Of a stretch of DNA of 64,000 nucleotides, positions 8,738 through 17,272 are shown piece by piece. The DNA is from Vibrio coralliilyticus. GTDB lineage: Bacteria > Pseudomonadota > Gammaproteobacteria > Enterobacterales > Vibrionaceae. The notes beneath the pieces were generated by a model. That model saw only the letters and a list, made by a program, of their open reading frames with translations, ran no database searches and had not been told where the DNA came from. Location: contig NZ_CP024627.1 of the NCBI RefSeq assembly GCF_024449095.1, forward strand, positions 2,728,001 to 2,792,000, in the 5' to 3' direction. The position numbers and the translations under genes were made by a program. Numbering within the stretch: the first letter of the stretch is position 1; each line of letters starts with the position of its first letter.

Positions 8738-8818
8738 GGGCTTTTCAGCTTTCACCAACCGCTGGTAGGTTTCTTTGAAAACTGGGTTACATTGCATTGA
8801 TGACATCATCGCCGTGTA
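8738..8818 (-). pseudogene. IS110-family transposase remnant (C-terminal scrap)
   Basis: On the minus strand the codons read YTAMMSSMQCNPVFKE followed by TYQRLVKAEKP and then a stop. This is the conserved C-terminal part of IS110-type (DEDD) transposases. Nothing recognisable remains upstream, and the sequence after it is shifted. It is one of several transposon scraps between 3.7 and 9.9 kb. Confidence 0.6.
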
Positions 8819-8909
8819 GAACATTGTGCATACTTGAGCTTAGAAGTGATGTTCAATTCTCAGACATAACTTTAAATGACTTATCTGTTTTGATAGTTCT
8901 CTGAGATAT

Positions 8910-9860
8910 TGGAACAGATTATTACTAGAAAGCGTAGAAACCATTCTCCTGAATTTAAAGCTAAGATTGCATTGGCGGCGGCAAAAGGTCATAAAACTGT
9001 CGCTTAATTAGCTCAGAAATACAACTTACACGGTAACCAAATTTCTACATGGTAAAAGGAGCTGTTTGAGAATGAGCCTATGACTTTTTCTTTGAAAGTC
9101 AGTTGAGTCTGGAAAATGATTTTTTGGCTAAGTTATTCGGTCTTTAGACCTAGCACAGCGAAAGAGTTTGTTGTAAAATTTACCCAATTACTGATAAAAC
9201 TCTAGTGTGTATTACTTAATACTGCTAGCTTTTCCGCTTGCTATCAATCCATCGGGCTCTCTGATGAAGAGGTTGATTTGTATCGCATGATTAACGAAAT
9301 TCATCTTCAAGATCCGAACATGGATAGTCGATGATTTCAAACCGCTCTAGCAAAAAAGAGACATAATCTTAATTGTAAATGTATCGTTCGGGTCATGCGG
9401 ACATGTGCATTGGATCCATGTCCCAAACCGAAAATAATATTCCCGAACAAAGCACTCCTACCTGTTACGTGATATCGCAGTCACTTGCCCAAACTAAATT
9501 TGGGCCATTGACATCATATTGTCCTAATGGCTGACGGGTTCCTGTACTTGGTTGTCATTATTGATGCTTATAGCCGTAAATGTTGCCCTAGCGTATGGAC
9601 ATGAGATTCTATATCAAAACCCTTAAGCACTATGGGCCACATAATGTTTTCAAATCACAAGCTAGCTTGTTTACCAACACTGAGTTCACTCAGAAATTAA
9701 TTGACTATGGTGGATGGAAAGGGTCGCTGGACCGACTTAAAAGCTTACACGGCATCTCGTTAAGCCGAACTGGAAATTTTTACATTTTATAAGAAGAGTG
9801 TAACCATCAAGGACTCAGTGAACTCACCATTGATGACGCTTACTTCGGAAAGCAAAGATA
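8910..9860 (+). pseudogene. IS3-family element remnant (orfA and orfB pieces)
   Basis: Near 8925-9080 the plus strand gives RKRRNHSPEFKAKIALAAAK and then TVA, a stop, and LAQKYNL: the helix-turn-helix OrfA of IS3-type elements with in-frame stops. Pieces of OrfB follow: the rve-core stretch FLYLVVIIDAYSRK near 9540-9580, then TLSSLRN/TNTEFTQ-like and MVDGKGSLDRLKSL-like pieces in differing frames up to about 9780. Multiple stops and frameshifts mean no active transposase. The ends were not located. Confidence 0.7.
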
Positions 9861-9926
9861 AGCTTCACCTGACATTTAAGGAATAGCTTGTTTATCCAAC
9901 CATTGGGTTGCGCTTATAGTCCAACG

Positions 9927-10715
9927 TTAAGGCTCTGAGACGCAGGACGCTTGGTTCATGCCGCTTGGGATGGAGCTGGAGATCTTACCATTGTTGAGGC
10001 TTACGTAGTAATAGCTAGAACTATCAGGTGTCATAGACCAATATGAGTACTCGGTAGGCCAGCCGCGGTCGGCAAACATATTGCCGTATATGTCGTACAG
10101 CTCCACTTTTAACTCATCTCTTGTTGCTAAGCGCCAATTGGTTCGTCCTCCTAAGCTTTTAGTATTGTAGGCCGTGCACAGGGCATTCGCATTACCCCAG
10201 TTGAATAGGTAGAATTCACCAACTGGGCCGTAAGCCCCTTTTTCAATATAGCTACCATCTGTTGCGCTGCCACCAATGCTATCTAAGTAAGCCACCGATG
10301 GTGAATTAGTGAACAACCTACCACTACCTGTATCGAAGGGATCAATACATACACCTGCTAAGTCACACACAGTAACTTTCACCGTATTACTGACGATACC
10401 ATCCTTGCTGGCAGTGATCTCTGTGTCACCTTTAGTGTTGGCCGTTATCAAACCTGAAGCGGATACGTCCGCGATTGTTGGGTCTCCAACAATCTCCCAG
10501 GAAACAGAATCACTGACGTCATTTTCGCTTCCATCATCGTATTTAGCAATTGCGATTAGCTGTTGCGTACGACCTTCTAATACCGAAGTTGGTGAAGGAG
10601 TGACCTTAATTTCATTAACTTTTGCATCTACTGATGTTTGGGAGTCTTCTGAATCACAACCAGCTAACAGCATTAATGCCATTAATACAAAGATATACTG
10701 AACTATGTATTTCAT
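9927..10715 (-). CDS. Outer-membrane or periplasmic lipoprotein with a bacterial Ig-like (Big2) domain
   Basis: A 262-residue lipoprotein. The signal peptide ends in a lipobox LLAGC with Cys20 as the lipidated residue, followed by Asp21. Residues about 35-115 form a Big_2 domain (KVTPSPTSVLEGRTQQL ... ISASGLITANTKG-like pattern ending TVKVTVC). The C-terminal half (about 120-260) has the WRLATRDEL and YWSMTP signatures of the Lcl/DUF1566-type C-terminal domain common in Vibrio and Shewanella surface proteins. Its function is unknown; adhesion or surface binding is typical for the combination. The stop is followed by IS3 debris and the start faces IS5 copy 2 within 40 bp, so its native promoter may have been lost. 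Confidence 0.75.
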   Translation of the reverse strand: MKYIVQYIFVLMALMLLAGCDSEDSQTSVDAKVNEIKVTPSPTSVLEGRTQQLIAIAKYDDGSENDVSDSVSWEIVGDPTIADVSASGLITANTKGDTEITASKDGIVSNTVKVTVCDLAGVCIDPFDTGSGRLFTNSPSVAYLDSIGGSATDGSYIEKGAYGPVGEFYLFNWGNANALCTAYNTKSLGGRTNWRLATRDELKVELYDIYGNMFADRGWPTEYSYWSMTPDSSSYYYVSLNNGKISSSIPSGMNQASCVSEP

Positions 10716-10755
10716 GTTGGGTCGACCTTAATTATTTTAACTAACACTTAGAGAA

Positions 10756-11798
10756 GGCGTTGTTGCCTAAATCAGTTGAACCTTTTCCGAGTCCTGCGAT
10801 CTGATCCTTTATGAGGATTAGACTGGTGGTGATATGGGTAAAGCGAAGAAGAAGATAACTAACTGGGCGGAGTACAATACGTCTCTGTGCAAACGTGGTT
10901 CGGTTACGTTCTGGATAGATGACTCCGCCATAGATGCATGGCAATGCAAAACCCATCATGGCAAGCGTGGGAGAGGCTTTCAGTACTCAGATACAGCGAT
11001 TGAAACGGCTTTGATGATAAAGGGTATCTTCTCTCTGCCATTGCGTGCACTTCAAGGCTTTATCGACTCGATCTTCAAGTTACTAGATGTTCCGCTGACG
11101 TCCCCTGGCTACACCTGTATCAGTAAACGCTCGAAGACAGTTCAGGTCAAATATCGCAATAAATCTAGAGGGGCTATTCGCCATATCGCCATTGACTCGA
11201 CAGGTCTCAAAGTTTTTGGTGAGGGTGAATGGAAAGTGAAAAAGCATGGTGCAGAAAAGCGCAGAACATGGCGCAAACTGCACTTAGCTGTTGATGTAGA
11301 TACCCACGAAGCTATCAGTGCTGAAGTTAGCCTTGTCAATGTTGGCGATAGTGAAGTGCTTCCTACATTGCTCAACCCACTACGCAGAAAGGTCATTACC
11401 GTATCTGCTGATGGAGCCTATGACAGCAAAAATTGCCACGAGACTTTAAAAAAGAAAAGTAGTATCCCGTTGATACCGCCTCGAAAGAATGCAGCCCTTT
11501 GGGAAGATGGCCATCCCAGAAACGAAGCAGTAACCGCCTTGAAAAATGGGACAATTTCGGAGTGGAAAGCCCAATCTGGTTATCACTATCGGTCAATATC
11601 TGAAACTGCAATGTCCCGATATAAAGGACTAACAAGCGGAAAATTGAGCTTGAGATGTTACAACGCTCAAGTGGGCGGAATCATGGCGAATGTCAAAGCA
11701 ATAAACAAAGTCATAGGACTAGGTATGCCTGTCAGAAGCTAACGGTTAGCCCTATATATAGCGTCGTTGTTCTTTAAGCTGATTTGATCAACAACGCC
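10756..11798 (+). mobile_element. IS5-family (IS903-like) insertion sequence, copy 2
   Basis: 1043 bp with the same terminal inverted repeats as the other copies. The flanking nonamers (CTTAGAGAA and CCTCTAAAT) do not match, so no target duplication remains. This suggests an adjacent deletion or recombination between copies after insertion. Confidence 0.93.
10834..11742 (+). CDS. IS5-family DDE transposase, copy 2
   Basis: A 302-residue transposase, full length for the IS903 group. It has an N-terminal DNA-binding part, then the DDE core: IDSTGLKVFGEGEWK (first Asp), VSADGAYDSK (second Asp), and YHYRSISETAMSRYK with the Glu in the family's Y-(2)-R-(3)-E arrangement. It differs from copies 3 and 4 at a few residues (for example a Gly in GYTCIS, SSIPL for GSIPL, VGGIM for VGEIM). 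The frame is intact and it could be active. Confidence 0.92.
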   Translation: MGKAKKKITNWAEYNTSLCKRGSVTFWIDDSAIDAWQCKTHHGKRGRGFQYSDTAIETALMIKGIFSLPLRALQGFIDSIFKLLDVPLTSPGYTCISKRSKTVQVKYRNKSRGAIRHIAIDSTGLKVFGEGEWKVKKHGAEKRRTWRKLHLAVDVDTHEAISAEVSLVNVGDSEVLPTLLNPLRRKVITVSADGAYDSKNCHETLKKKSSIPLIPPRKNAALWEDGHPRNEAVTALKNGTISEWKAQSGYHYRSISETAMSRYKGLTSGKLSLRCYNAQVGGIMANVKAINKVIGLGMPVRS

Positions 11799-12239
11799 CC
11801 TCTAAATCAGATTTTACGTCGATGGAGGAAACGCAAAGCCAGCCATAAATAACCCAGCTTGTGATGTCTGATGCTATATCACGATTTCCATTACTAGCTT
11901 GTGAACTATGGAGGTTTTATTAAAAGGTGGGTCTTGACTTTTCTATTTAATTAATTTATCGATAGTCAAACAAAATATACTGCCATTTAAAAGATAATTG
12001 TAGGTATAAAAATTTTGTTTATTACCTGAAAGAAGCTTTGAAATAATAAAATCACTACAACGTTCTTATCTACTATAGCGATTATTTAGTCAGCTAATAT
12101 CTTTACTTTGAAATAGTTGAGAGCGAACAAAAAGGAGGTGTCTTAGCGGCGAAAAAACTAACTGTGAAAATTAGCACAAGGAGTGGTGCACAGTTATAGA
12201 CGAAGGGACCTAATATAAATAACAAAATAAGGTAAATTT
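11799..12239. promoter_or_regulatory. AT-rich leader region before the 812-residue protein gene
   Basis: No coding frame was recognised in this 441-bp stretch. It is AT-rich and holds several promoter-like sequences, a GGAGG-type stretch near 12133-12138 not followed by a convincing gene, and AAGG just before the ATG at 12240. The promoter of the downstream gene is presumably here, but no element can be assigned with confidence. Confidence 0.35.
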
Positions 12240-14678
12240 ATGACCTACAGTAACGTGTTTTGGAGTATCATCCTGAGTGCAAGCTGCACTAGTGCATTCG
12301 CTGGTTTTATTCCTACTTACAATCCAGGTACAGGATATCACTTTGTACCTAAAAAAGACGAGTATAAAGACTCCCGCTTCGCATACTCACAAAAAAAAAT
12401 ATCTCGGACAACTGTATTGGAAAGGAACATAGATGTTGATGCTAAGTTAACGTTGATTGACAAAAATAAACGTGGCAGAGTTGATTTGTGGTGGCTATGG
12501 ATTAGAGATGGGAAGCTTAGAATTGCTGGTGGGAATACGAGCATTCAATTGTGCCCTGCAGCAAGCAAAGAGCAATACTGTTGGTGGGACGCTGAAGATA
12601 TTGACGGAACGTTTTTTTATCTAAAAGACCCTTCAAATGGTTATTATATGACTCTTCAAGATGATAACTCAATTAGTTTTGAACCCACAAGAGATGAAGT
12701 TAATAGCGCTTGGAAGTTAGTATCGTCGATAAGTAGGGGTAATACTTCGGATAGCAACTTTATTAGCACGAATCCGTCAGCACCTCACGTTCCCATTAGT
12801 AAAAGAAACAATAGTTATGGTACTGACCACGATTATCAAACCAACAGGAATGACTGGACTCAACCAGATTTGCCCATCATTCAATATGAGCTTGGGCAAC
12901 CCTCTGAACAGAAATGGGTGTCAAATCCTGCTTATGAATACTTACTGGATCGCTATCCGTTTTCAGCTTTAGAGGGAGATAACAGCCAAATCCCGGATAT
13001 ACAGCCAAGCAGTGGTTGGGAACTCATAAAAATGGATATGGGATTTACTATGCCGCAAGATGGTGAACCCGTTACAGCTTCACCAACAAAGTCTTACTCA
13101 GTACCTTATATGATTTTGTATAATCGATTAATAGGAAAGTTAAGAGTGCTGGCCTTGTACGACCAAAACCCCGGACTTTACAACTCTGCTGTTATTGAGC
13201 TTTCACACAATGGAGATAATGATAGGGTGGCTACAAATCTATTTTCTCCTTATAAAAGCCACCCACTTAATCGCGCTAAATCGCCAACCCGAGTGACATC
13301 AATGGCTAAGCTAATTGCCAATGAAGATACTCAATGGATTTATGGCGATTTTGAGATTGGCTACGACCCCTGTACTTCGTGTTTCTCTTCTGCCCTTGAT
13401 GTTTTAATTACACCGATAGCCAGTGGTGACATATCACTAACTGGGCGTTCTTTGGCAAATTCGGTACCTGTCAGAGACAGTAATGGAATGGTTTCCGATG
13501 ATTACTTGACTAGTTATTTATTAGAGACAGGTGTAGACCAACAAGTGGGTGCTACAACGTTCCGTAACTATCAAGCCCTGCACGACATGTTCAAAAATCA
13601 AGAAGATATAGCTCATGCGATTTATAGTGGCGGAAATGGTTGGTCACCAAATTCAGACGCCGCCTTTGCACTGAATAAAGTGTCTGAGTTTTTAGGTGGC
13701 GCTGGTGGCGTAAGTCCTGAGCCAATTAGTAAAACGGTTTTAAATGGACTATCCAGTTTAACCAAGTTCGCCAATTTTAGTCGACCTTCTGTTTTAACTG
13801 GTCTGCAGTTGCCTCCGCCTATGCCTACTGTAGTTTTTGGTGAATTGTCGCTCCGTGGTTCAGTTGAGTTTATGGGGAATACTGACAAGATCACGATAGA
13901 GATGCCAGGGTCTCTGGGAGCTAAAGAAGCACCGGAGTTATCACCTAATGGCTCTTATCCGACATACAATGAAGAGTTAGGCATATTTTCGCTAATAACA
14001 ATGCCCACACTGAGCCTATCTAATCCAAACCAGCGGATGGCCATTCGCGATAATGGTTATCTTTGTGTCACATTCAGTAGTAAATGTCAGCTATCTGGTG
14101 TAGGTCTTAGTATGACGGTTGAATATCCTTTTGAATGGGACTTTCGTTCGTCTAATTGGAATTGGAAAGCATCTAACGTGTATAAAGGTTCAATTGGTGA
14201 ACTACTTTACACTATCAATCCTGCCTCTGGCTGGTCCCCTGAAGACATTGAAGTATTCGTTGCGGCTGAGCGGGTAACACAAGGACTCGATGGAGTATGG
14301 AGAAGTTACACTAGCACGTTTGTCCCAATTGAAAAGTGGAAAGAGGAGCTATGGATGGCGCTAAGTCCAGAACCATGGCCTTATGAGGAGCAAGCTAGAT
14401 TCAATCTGAAGGTTGCGGTCACTAAAGCTGGAACAATGGATATAGAACGAAGCTCTCTGTTCATAGAACCCTCTAGTAAGACACAGCTTATGCAACTTCT
14501 TACCTATCCGATAAAGATGACGAGGACAGGGACTAGACTTACAGATAGCACCGACAAATATAGTGTGCTTGAAAGACCTTATGCAATGAGACCTTACTAC
14601 GTTTCACCTCAGAGTTACGAAGAACATTTTTGCAAAGACGAAAGTGAATATTTAGTTAAGAATAGTCCACTGCAATAG
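12240..14678 (+). CDS. Unrecognised 812-residue exported protein
   Basis: No family was recognised. The N-terminus is a signal peptide (hydrophobic residues about 6-20, likely cleavage after TSAFA at 22), so it is exported; no later membrane segments are seen. Residues about 45-150 are rich in Trp, with short strand-like units (LRIAGGNTSIQLC, TFFYLKDPSNGYYMTL), which recalls ricin- or fascin-like beta-trefoil folds; this is an impression only. The centre and C-terminal half are Ser/Pro/Tyr-rich with many short beta-strand-like pieces. Cys residues are few and partly paired (LCPAASKEQYC; DPCTSCFSS; LCVTFSSKC), compatible with disulfides in the periplasm or outside the cell. It lies alone between IS5 copies 2 and 3, which have the same orientation, as if in a composite transposon. 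A secreted toxin, lectin or enzyme are all possible. Confidence 0.75.
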   Translation: MTYSNVFWSIILSASCTSAFAGFIPTYNPGTGYHFVPKKDEYKDSRFAYSQKKISRTTVLERNIDVDAKLTLIDKNKRGRVDLWWLWIRDGKLRIAGGNTSIQLCPAASKEQYCWWDAEDIDGTFFYLKDPSNGYYMTLQDDNSISFEPTRDEVNSAWKLVSSISRGNTSDSNFISTNPSAPHVPISKRNNSYGTDHDYQTNRNDWTQPDLPIIQYELGQPSEQKWVSNPAYEYLLDRYPFSALEGDNSQIPDIQPSSGWELIKMDMGFTMPQDGEPVTASPTKSYSVPYMILYNRLIGKLRVLALYDQNPGLYNSAVIELSHNGDNDRVATNLFSPYKSHPLNRAKSPTRVTSMAKLIANEDTQWIYGDFEIGYDPCTSCFSSALDVLITPIASGDISLTGRSLANSVPVRDSNGMVSDDYLTSYLLETGVDQQVGATTFRNYQALHDMFKNQEDIAHAIYSGGNGWSPNSDAAFALNKVSEFLGGAGGVSPEPISKTVLNGLSSLTKFANFSRPSVLTGLQLPPPMPTVVFGELSLRGSVEFMGNTDKITIEMPGSLGAKEAPELSPNGSYPTYNEELGIFSLITMPTLSLSNPNQRMAIRDNGYLCVTFSSKCQLSGVGLSMTVEYPFEWDFRSSNWNWKASNVYKGSIGELLYTINPASGWSPEDIEVFVAAERVTQGLDGVWRSYTSTFVPIEKWKEELWMALSPEPWPYEEQARFNLKVAVTKAGTMDIERSSLFIEPSSKTQLMQLLTYPIKMTRTGTRLTDSTDKYSVLERPYAMRPYYVSPQSYEEHFCKDESEYLVKNSPLQ

Positions 14679-14706
14679 CTTTCTTCTGTCAGGAAAGGAC
14701 TTACCC

Positions 14707-14743
14707 TTCTGCGTATGAGTTGATGAACAACTCATACGCAGAA
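14707..14743. terminator. Perfect 16-bp inverted repeat after the 812-residue protein gene
   Basis: TTCTGCGTATGAGTTG and its exact complement are separated by ATGAA. It starts about 30 bp after the stop codon, the place for a terminator, but there is no T-run after the stem on either strand. It may be a factor-independent terminator that has lost its tail, an mRNA-stabilising hairpin, or a palindromic end of another repeat. Confidence 0.45.
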
Positions 14744-14778
14744 AAACGCAGAGGTAACAACGTTTAACCTGTTTCGTC

Positions 14779-15821
14779 GGCGTTGTTGCCTAAATCAGTT
14801 GAACCTTTTCCGAGTCCTGCGATCTGATCCTTTATGAGGATTAGACTGGTGGTGATATGGGTAAAGCGAAGAAGAAGATAACTAACTGGGCGGAGTACAA
14901 TACGTCTCTGTGCAAACGTGGTTCGGTTACGTTCTGGATAGATGACTCCGCCATAGATGCATGGCAATGCAAAACCCATCATGGCAAGCGTGGGAGAGGC
15001 TTTCAGTACTCAGATACAGCGATTGAAACGGCTTTGATGATAAAGGGTATCTTCTCTCTGCCATTGCGTGCACTTCAAGGCTTTATCGACTCGATCTTCA
15101 AGTTACTAGATGTTCCGCTGACGTCCCCTGACTACACCTGTATCAGTAAACGCTCGAAGACAGTTCAGGTCAAATATCGCAATAAATCTAGAGGGGCTAT
15201 TCGCCATATCGCCATTGACTCGACAGGTCTCAAAGTTTTTGGTGAGGGTGAATGGAAAGTGAAAAAGCATGGTGCAGAAAAGCGCAGAACATGGCGCAAA
15301 CTGCACTTAGCTGTTGATGTAGATACCCACGAAGCTATCAGTGCTGAAGTTAGCCTTGTCAATGTTGGCGATAGTGAAGTGCTTCCTACATTGCTCAACC
15401 CACTACGCAGAAAGGTCATTACCGTATCTGCTGATGGAGCCTATGACAGCAAAAATTGCCACGAGACTTTGAAAAAGAAAGGTAGTATCCCGTTGATACC
15501 GCCTCGAAAGAATGCAGCCCTTTGGGAAGATGGCCATCCCAGAAACGAAGCAGTAACCGCCTTGAAAAATGGGACAATCTCGGAGTGGAAAGCCCAATCT
15601 GGTTATCACTATCGGTCAATATCTGAAACTGCAATGTCCCGATATAAAGGACTAACAAGCGGGAAATTGAGCTTGAGATGTTACAACGCTCAAGTGGGCG
15701 AAATCATGGCGAATGTCAAAGCAATAAACAAAGTCATAGGACTAGGTATGCCTGTCAGAAGCTAACGGTTAGCCCTATATATAGCGTCGTTGTTCTTTAA
15801 GCTGATTTGATCAACAACGCC
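14779..15821 (+). mobile_element. IS5-family (IS903-like) insertion sequence, copy 3, with target duplication
   Basis: 1043 bp with the family's inverted repeats. The nonamer TGTTTCGTC is present immediately on both sides (14770-14778 and 15822-15830), a 9-bp target duplication as expected for IS903-type elements. This copy therefore arrived by simple transposition and has not been rearranged, so it also fixes the true ends of the element. Confidence 0.97.
14857..15765 (+). CDS. IS5-family DDE transposase, copy 3
   Basis: Intact 302-residue transposase, with the three DDE core motifs and an undisturbed start 78 bp inside the left end. It is nearly identical to copy 4. With copy 2 and copy 4 it can supply transposase for the whole set, including the frameshifted copy 1. 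Confidence 0.94.
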   Translation: MGKAKKKITNWAEYNTSLCKRGSVTFWIDDSAIDAWQCKTHHGKRGRGFQYSDTAIETALMIKGIFSLPLRALQGFIDSIFKLLDVPLTSPDYTCISKRSKTVQVKYRNKSRGAIRHIAIDSTGLKVFGEGEWKVKKHGAEKRRTWRKLHLAVDVDTHEAISAEVSLVNVGDSEVLPTLLNPLRRKVITVSADGAYDSKNCHETLKKKGSIPLIPPRKNAALWEDGHPRNEAVTALKNGTISEWKAQSGYHYRSISETAMSRYKGLTSGKLSLRCYNAQVGEIMANVKAINKVIGLGMPVRS

Positions 15822-15920
15822 TGTTTCGTCCCTTCTTAAACGGCATAGCCCTGAACATGTAAAAGTAACAAACTTTTCGGGAAATACTTAAATCGTACAA
15901 ACCAATTTGAATGAAAAATA

Positions 15921-17135
15921 TCAGACTTTGGATTGACTGATATTACAAATCTTGGTTAGAAGGTAGTTCGATAAGCCCACTCTAAATGAACGCCCGCCAC
16001 CAGTGGCGTTTTTATATTTTTGCCCCGTTAAATCTAGATCCATAACTTTGCATTGGTTCCAATGTTCAGCTGATTTTGAATAGCCTAGCTGCGCTAACAT
16101 TTGAGCTGATCTATGAATGGATGCCTGGGTTTCATTTATAGGCGAAGTATCGATGATTTTCTTAATCAACAACCCAAGCGATAGCCAAAGTGAAGGGGAA
16201 TAGTGAAAACCATCTCTGTCGCTACCGATCTGTTTTGAAATACCATCCAGCCAAACCTTCAAAAATAAAATGATATATTGCTTCGTTGTTGATATGGTTT
16301 CTTCTGAGAAAACTCCTTTTCTTCCATTGAAATCATCTACTTTGTTTTTATCTTGAGCATTTGCTCCCGCAATTGAACCTAGGACAAGTTTTATCAACGT
16401 CGCTTCTGCGACAATTCCTTGTTCAGATTTAGTTAAGCGCATGGACGAACTAGTCATTCCTCCATATCGCTCCAAGTTAGTTTTCTCAGCGATTTCTTTT
16501 ACACAATCGTTGATAGACGAATTACTCATCATGGTGGTTTGAATAGGTGAATGTAACTGAGATGTGCGAGCGTTGTACTTGGTGTAGTAGTCGCACATAT
16601 CATCAAAACTAATCGCTGAAACGGTATTGAATATCATTGTAACCTGAATCGGTAAACGCGATAGGCTTTGCCTAATGCCACTATCCGCTAGCATGTGTTC
16701 AACTGAAGATCTTCGCGCCGGATAAAAAGGGGGCTCTATGCCCAATAACTTGGCAATCGCTATTAATTCTAGAACTCCTCCCACTATCAAGGTGTTTTTG
16801 GGAGCATAAGTTAACTCAACCATTTGTTTTTGTTGCGTTTGCATAGAAGATTTACCTCCAACTACATAAGTCAATGACAAAAATGGGGTCTTCTCGACAT
16901 TCCTCAGTGCAAGCTTAATTGAGTGAGTAATTTCCGTTATTCGGTCTTTATTTAGTTTACTGTGAACAGACTTCAACAAGCCCTCTGTTTTAGAGTCAGC
17001 AGGAAGGAGGGAGAAATAGGCCGGAAGCTCTATTGCCATTAGATGGGTTACAAGAGTTCTATTTCCTCCAAAGTTACACTCTGGGCTAAGTCCACAAACA
17101 ACGACACTTTTATCCACAGCACTTTCAACAAACAA
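15921..17135 (-). CDS. DndB/DGQHR-like protein (tentative)
   Basis: A 404-residue soluble protein with no signal peptide or membrane segments. The pattern LNKDRITEITHSI near residue 63, followed by a beta-strand (PFLSLTYVV), and later FDDMCDYYTKYNARTSQLHSP with INDCVKEIAEKT, resembles the layout of DndB and DGQHR-domain proteins, where an 'R..EI..yi' segment precedes an 'N.....k..s' segment. DndB is a regulator linked to DNA phosphorothioate modification and to phage defence islands. No dndA, C, D or E gene is seen, so here it would be an orphan. The similarity is by eye and weak. The gene lies between oppositely oriented IS5 copies 3 and 4, which could invert it. The start shown is the first ATG after a long AT-rich upstream stretch. 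Confidence 0.5.
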   Translation of the reverse strand: MFVESAVDKSVVVCGLSPECNFGGNRTLVTHLMAIELPAYFSLLPADSKTEGLLKSVHSKLNKDRITEITHSIKLALRNVEKTPFLSLTYVVGGKSSMQTQQKQMVELTYAPKNTLIVGGVLELIAIAKLLGIEPPFYPARRSSVEHMLADSGIRQSLSRLPIQVTMIFNTVSAISFDDMCDYYTKYNARTSQLHSPIQTTMMSNSSINDCVKEIAEKTNLERYGGMTSSSMRLTKSEQGIVAEATLIKLVLGSIAGANAQDKNKVDDFNGRKGVFSEETISTTKQYIILFLKVWLDGISKQIGSDRDGFHYSPSLWLSLGLLIKKIIDTSPINETQASIHRSAQMLAQLGYSKSAEHWNQCKVMDLDLTGQKYKNATGGGRSFRVGLSNYLLTKICNISQSKV

Positions 17136-17272
17136 ACTTACATGCCGATATTTTTACACAAAAAACCTGACTTACCTTGAACGGGCGCTCCGCCCGATCA
17201 ATAATAAAGGCAATGAACGATATTACAAATCATCAGGTATGACTAAAGAATCAAATCACTTTGAAGACTCAC

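Noticed and set aside
17190..17210. GC hairpin (GGGCGCTCCGCCC) before the DndB-like gene
   Set aside because: Too short, with no T-run and no partner elsewhere; not annotated.
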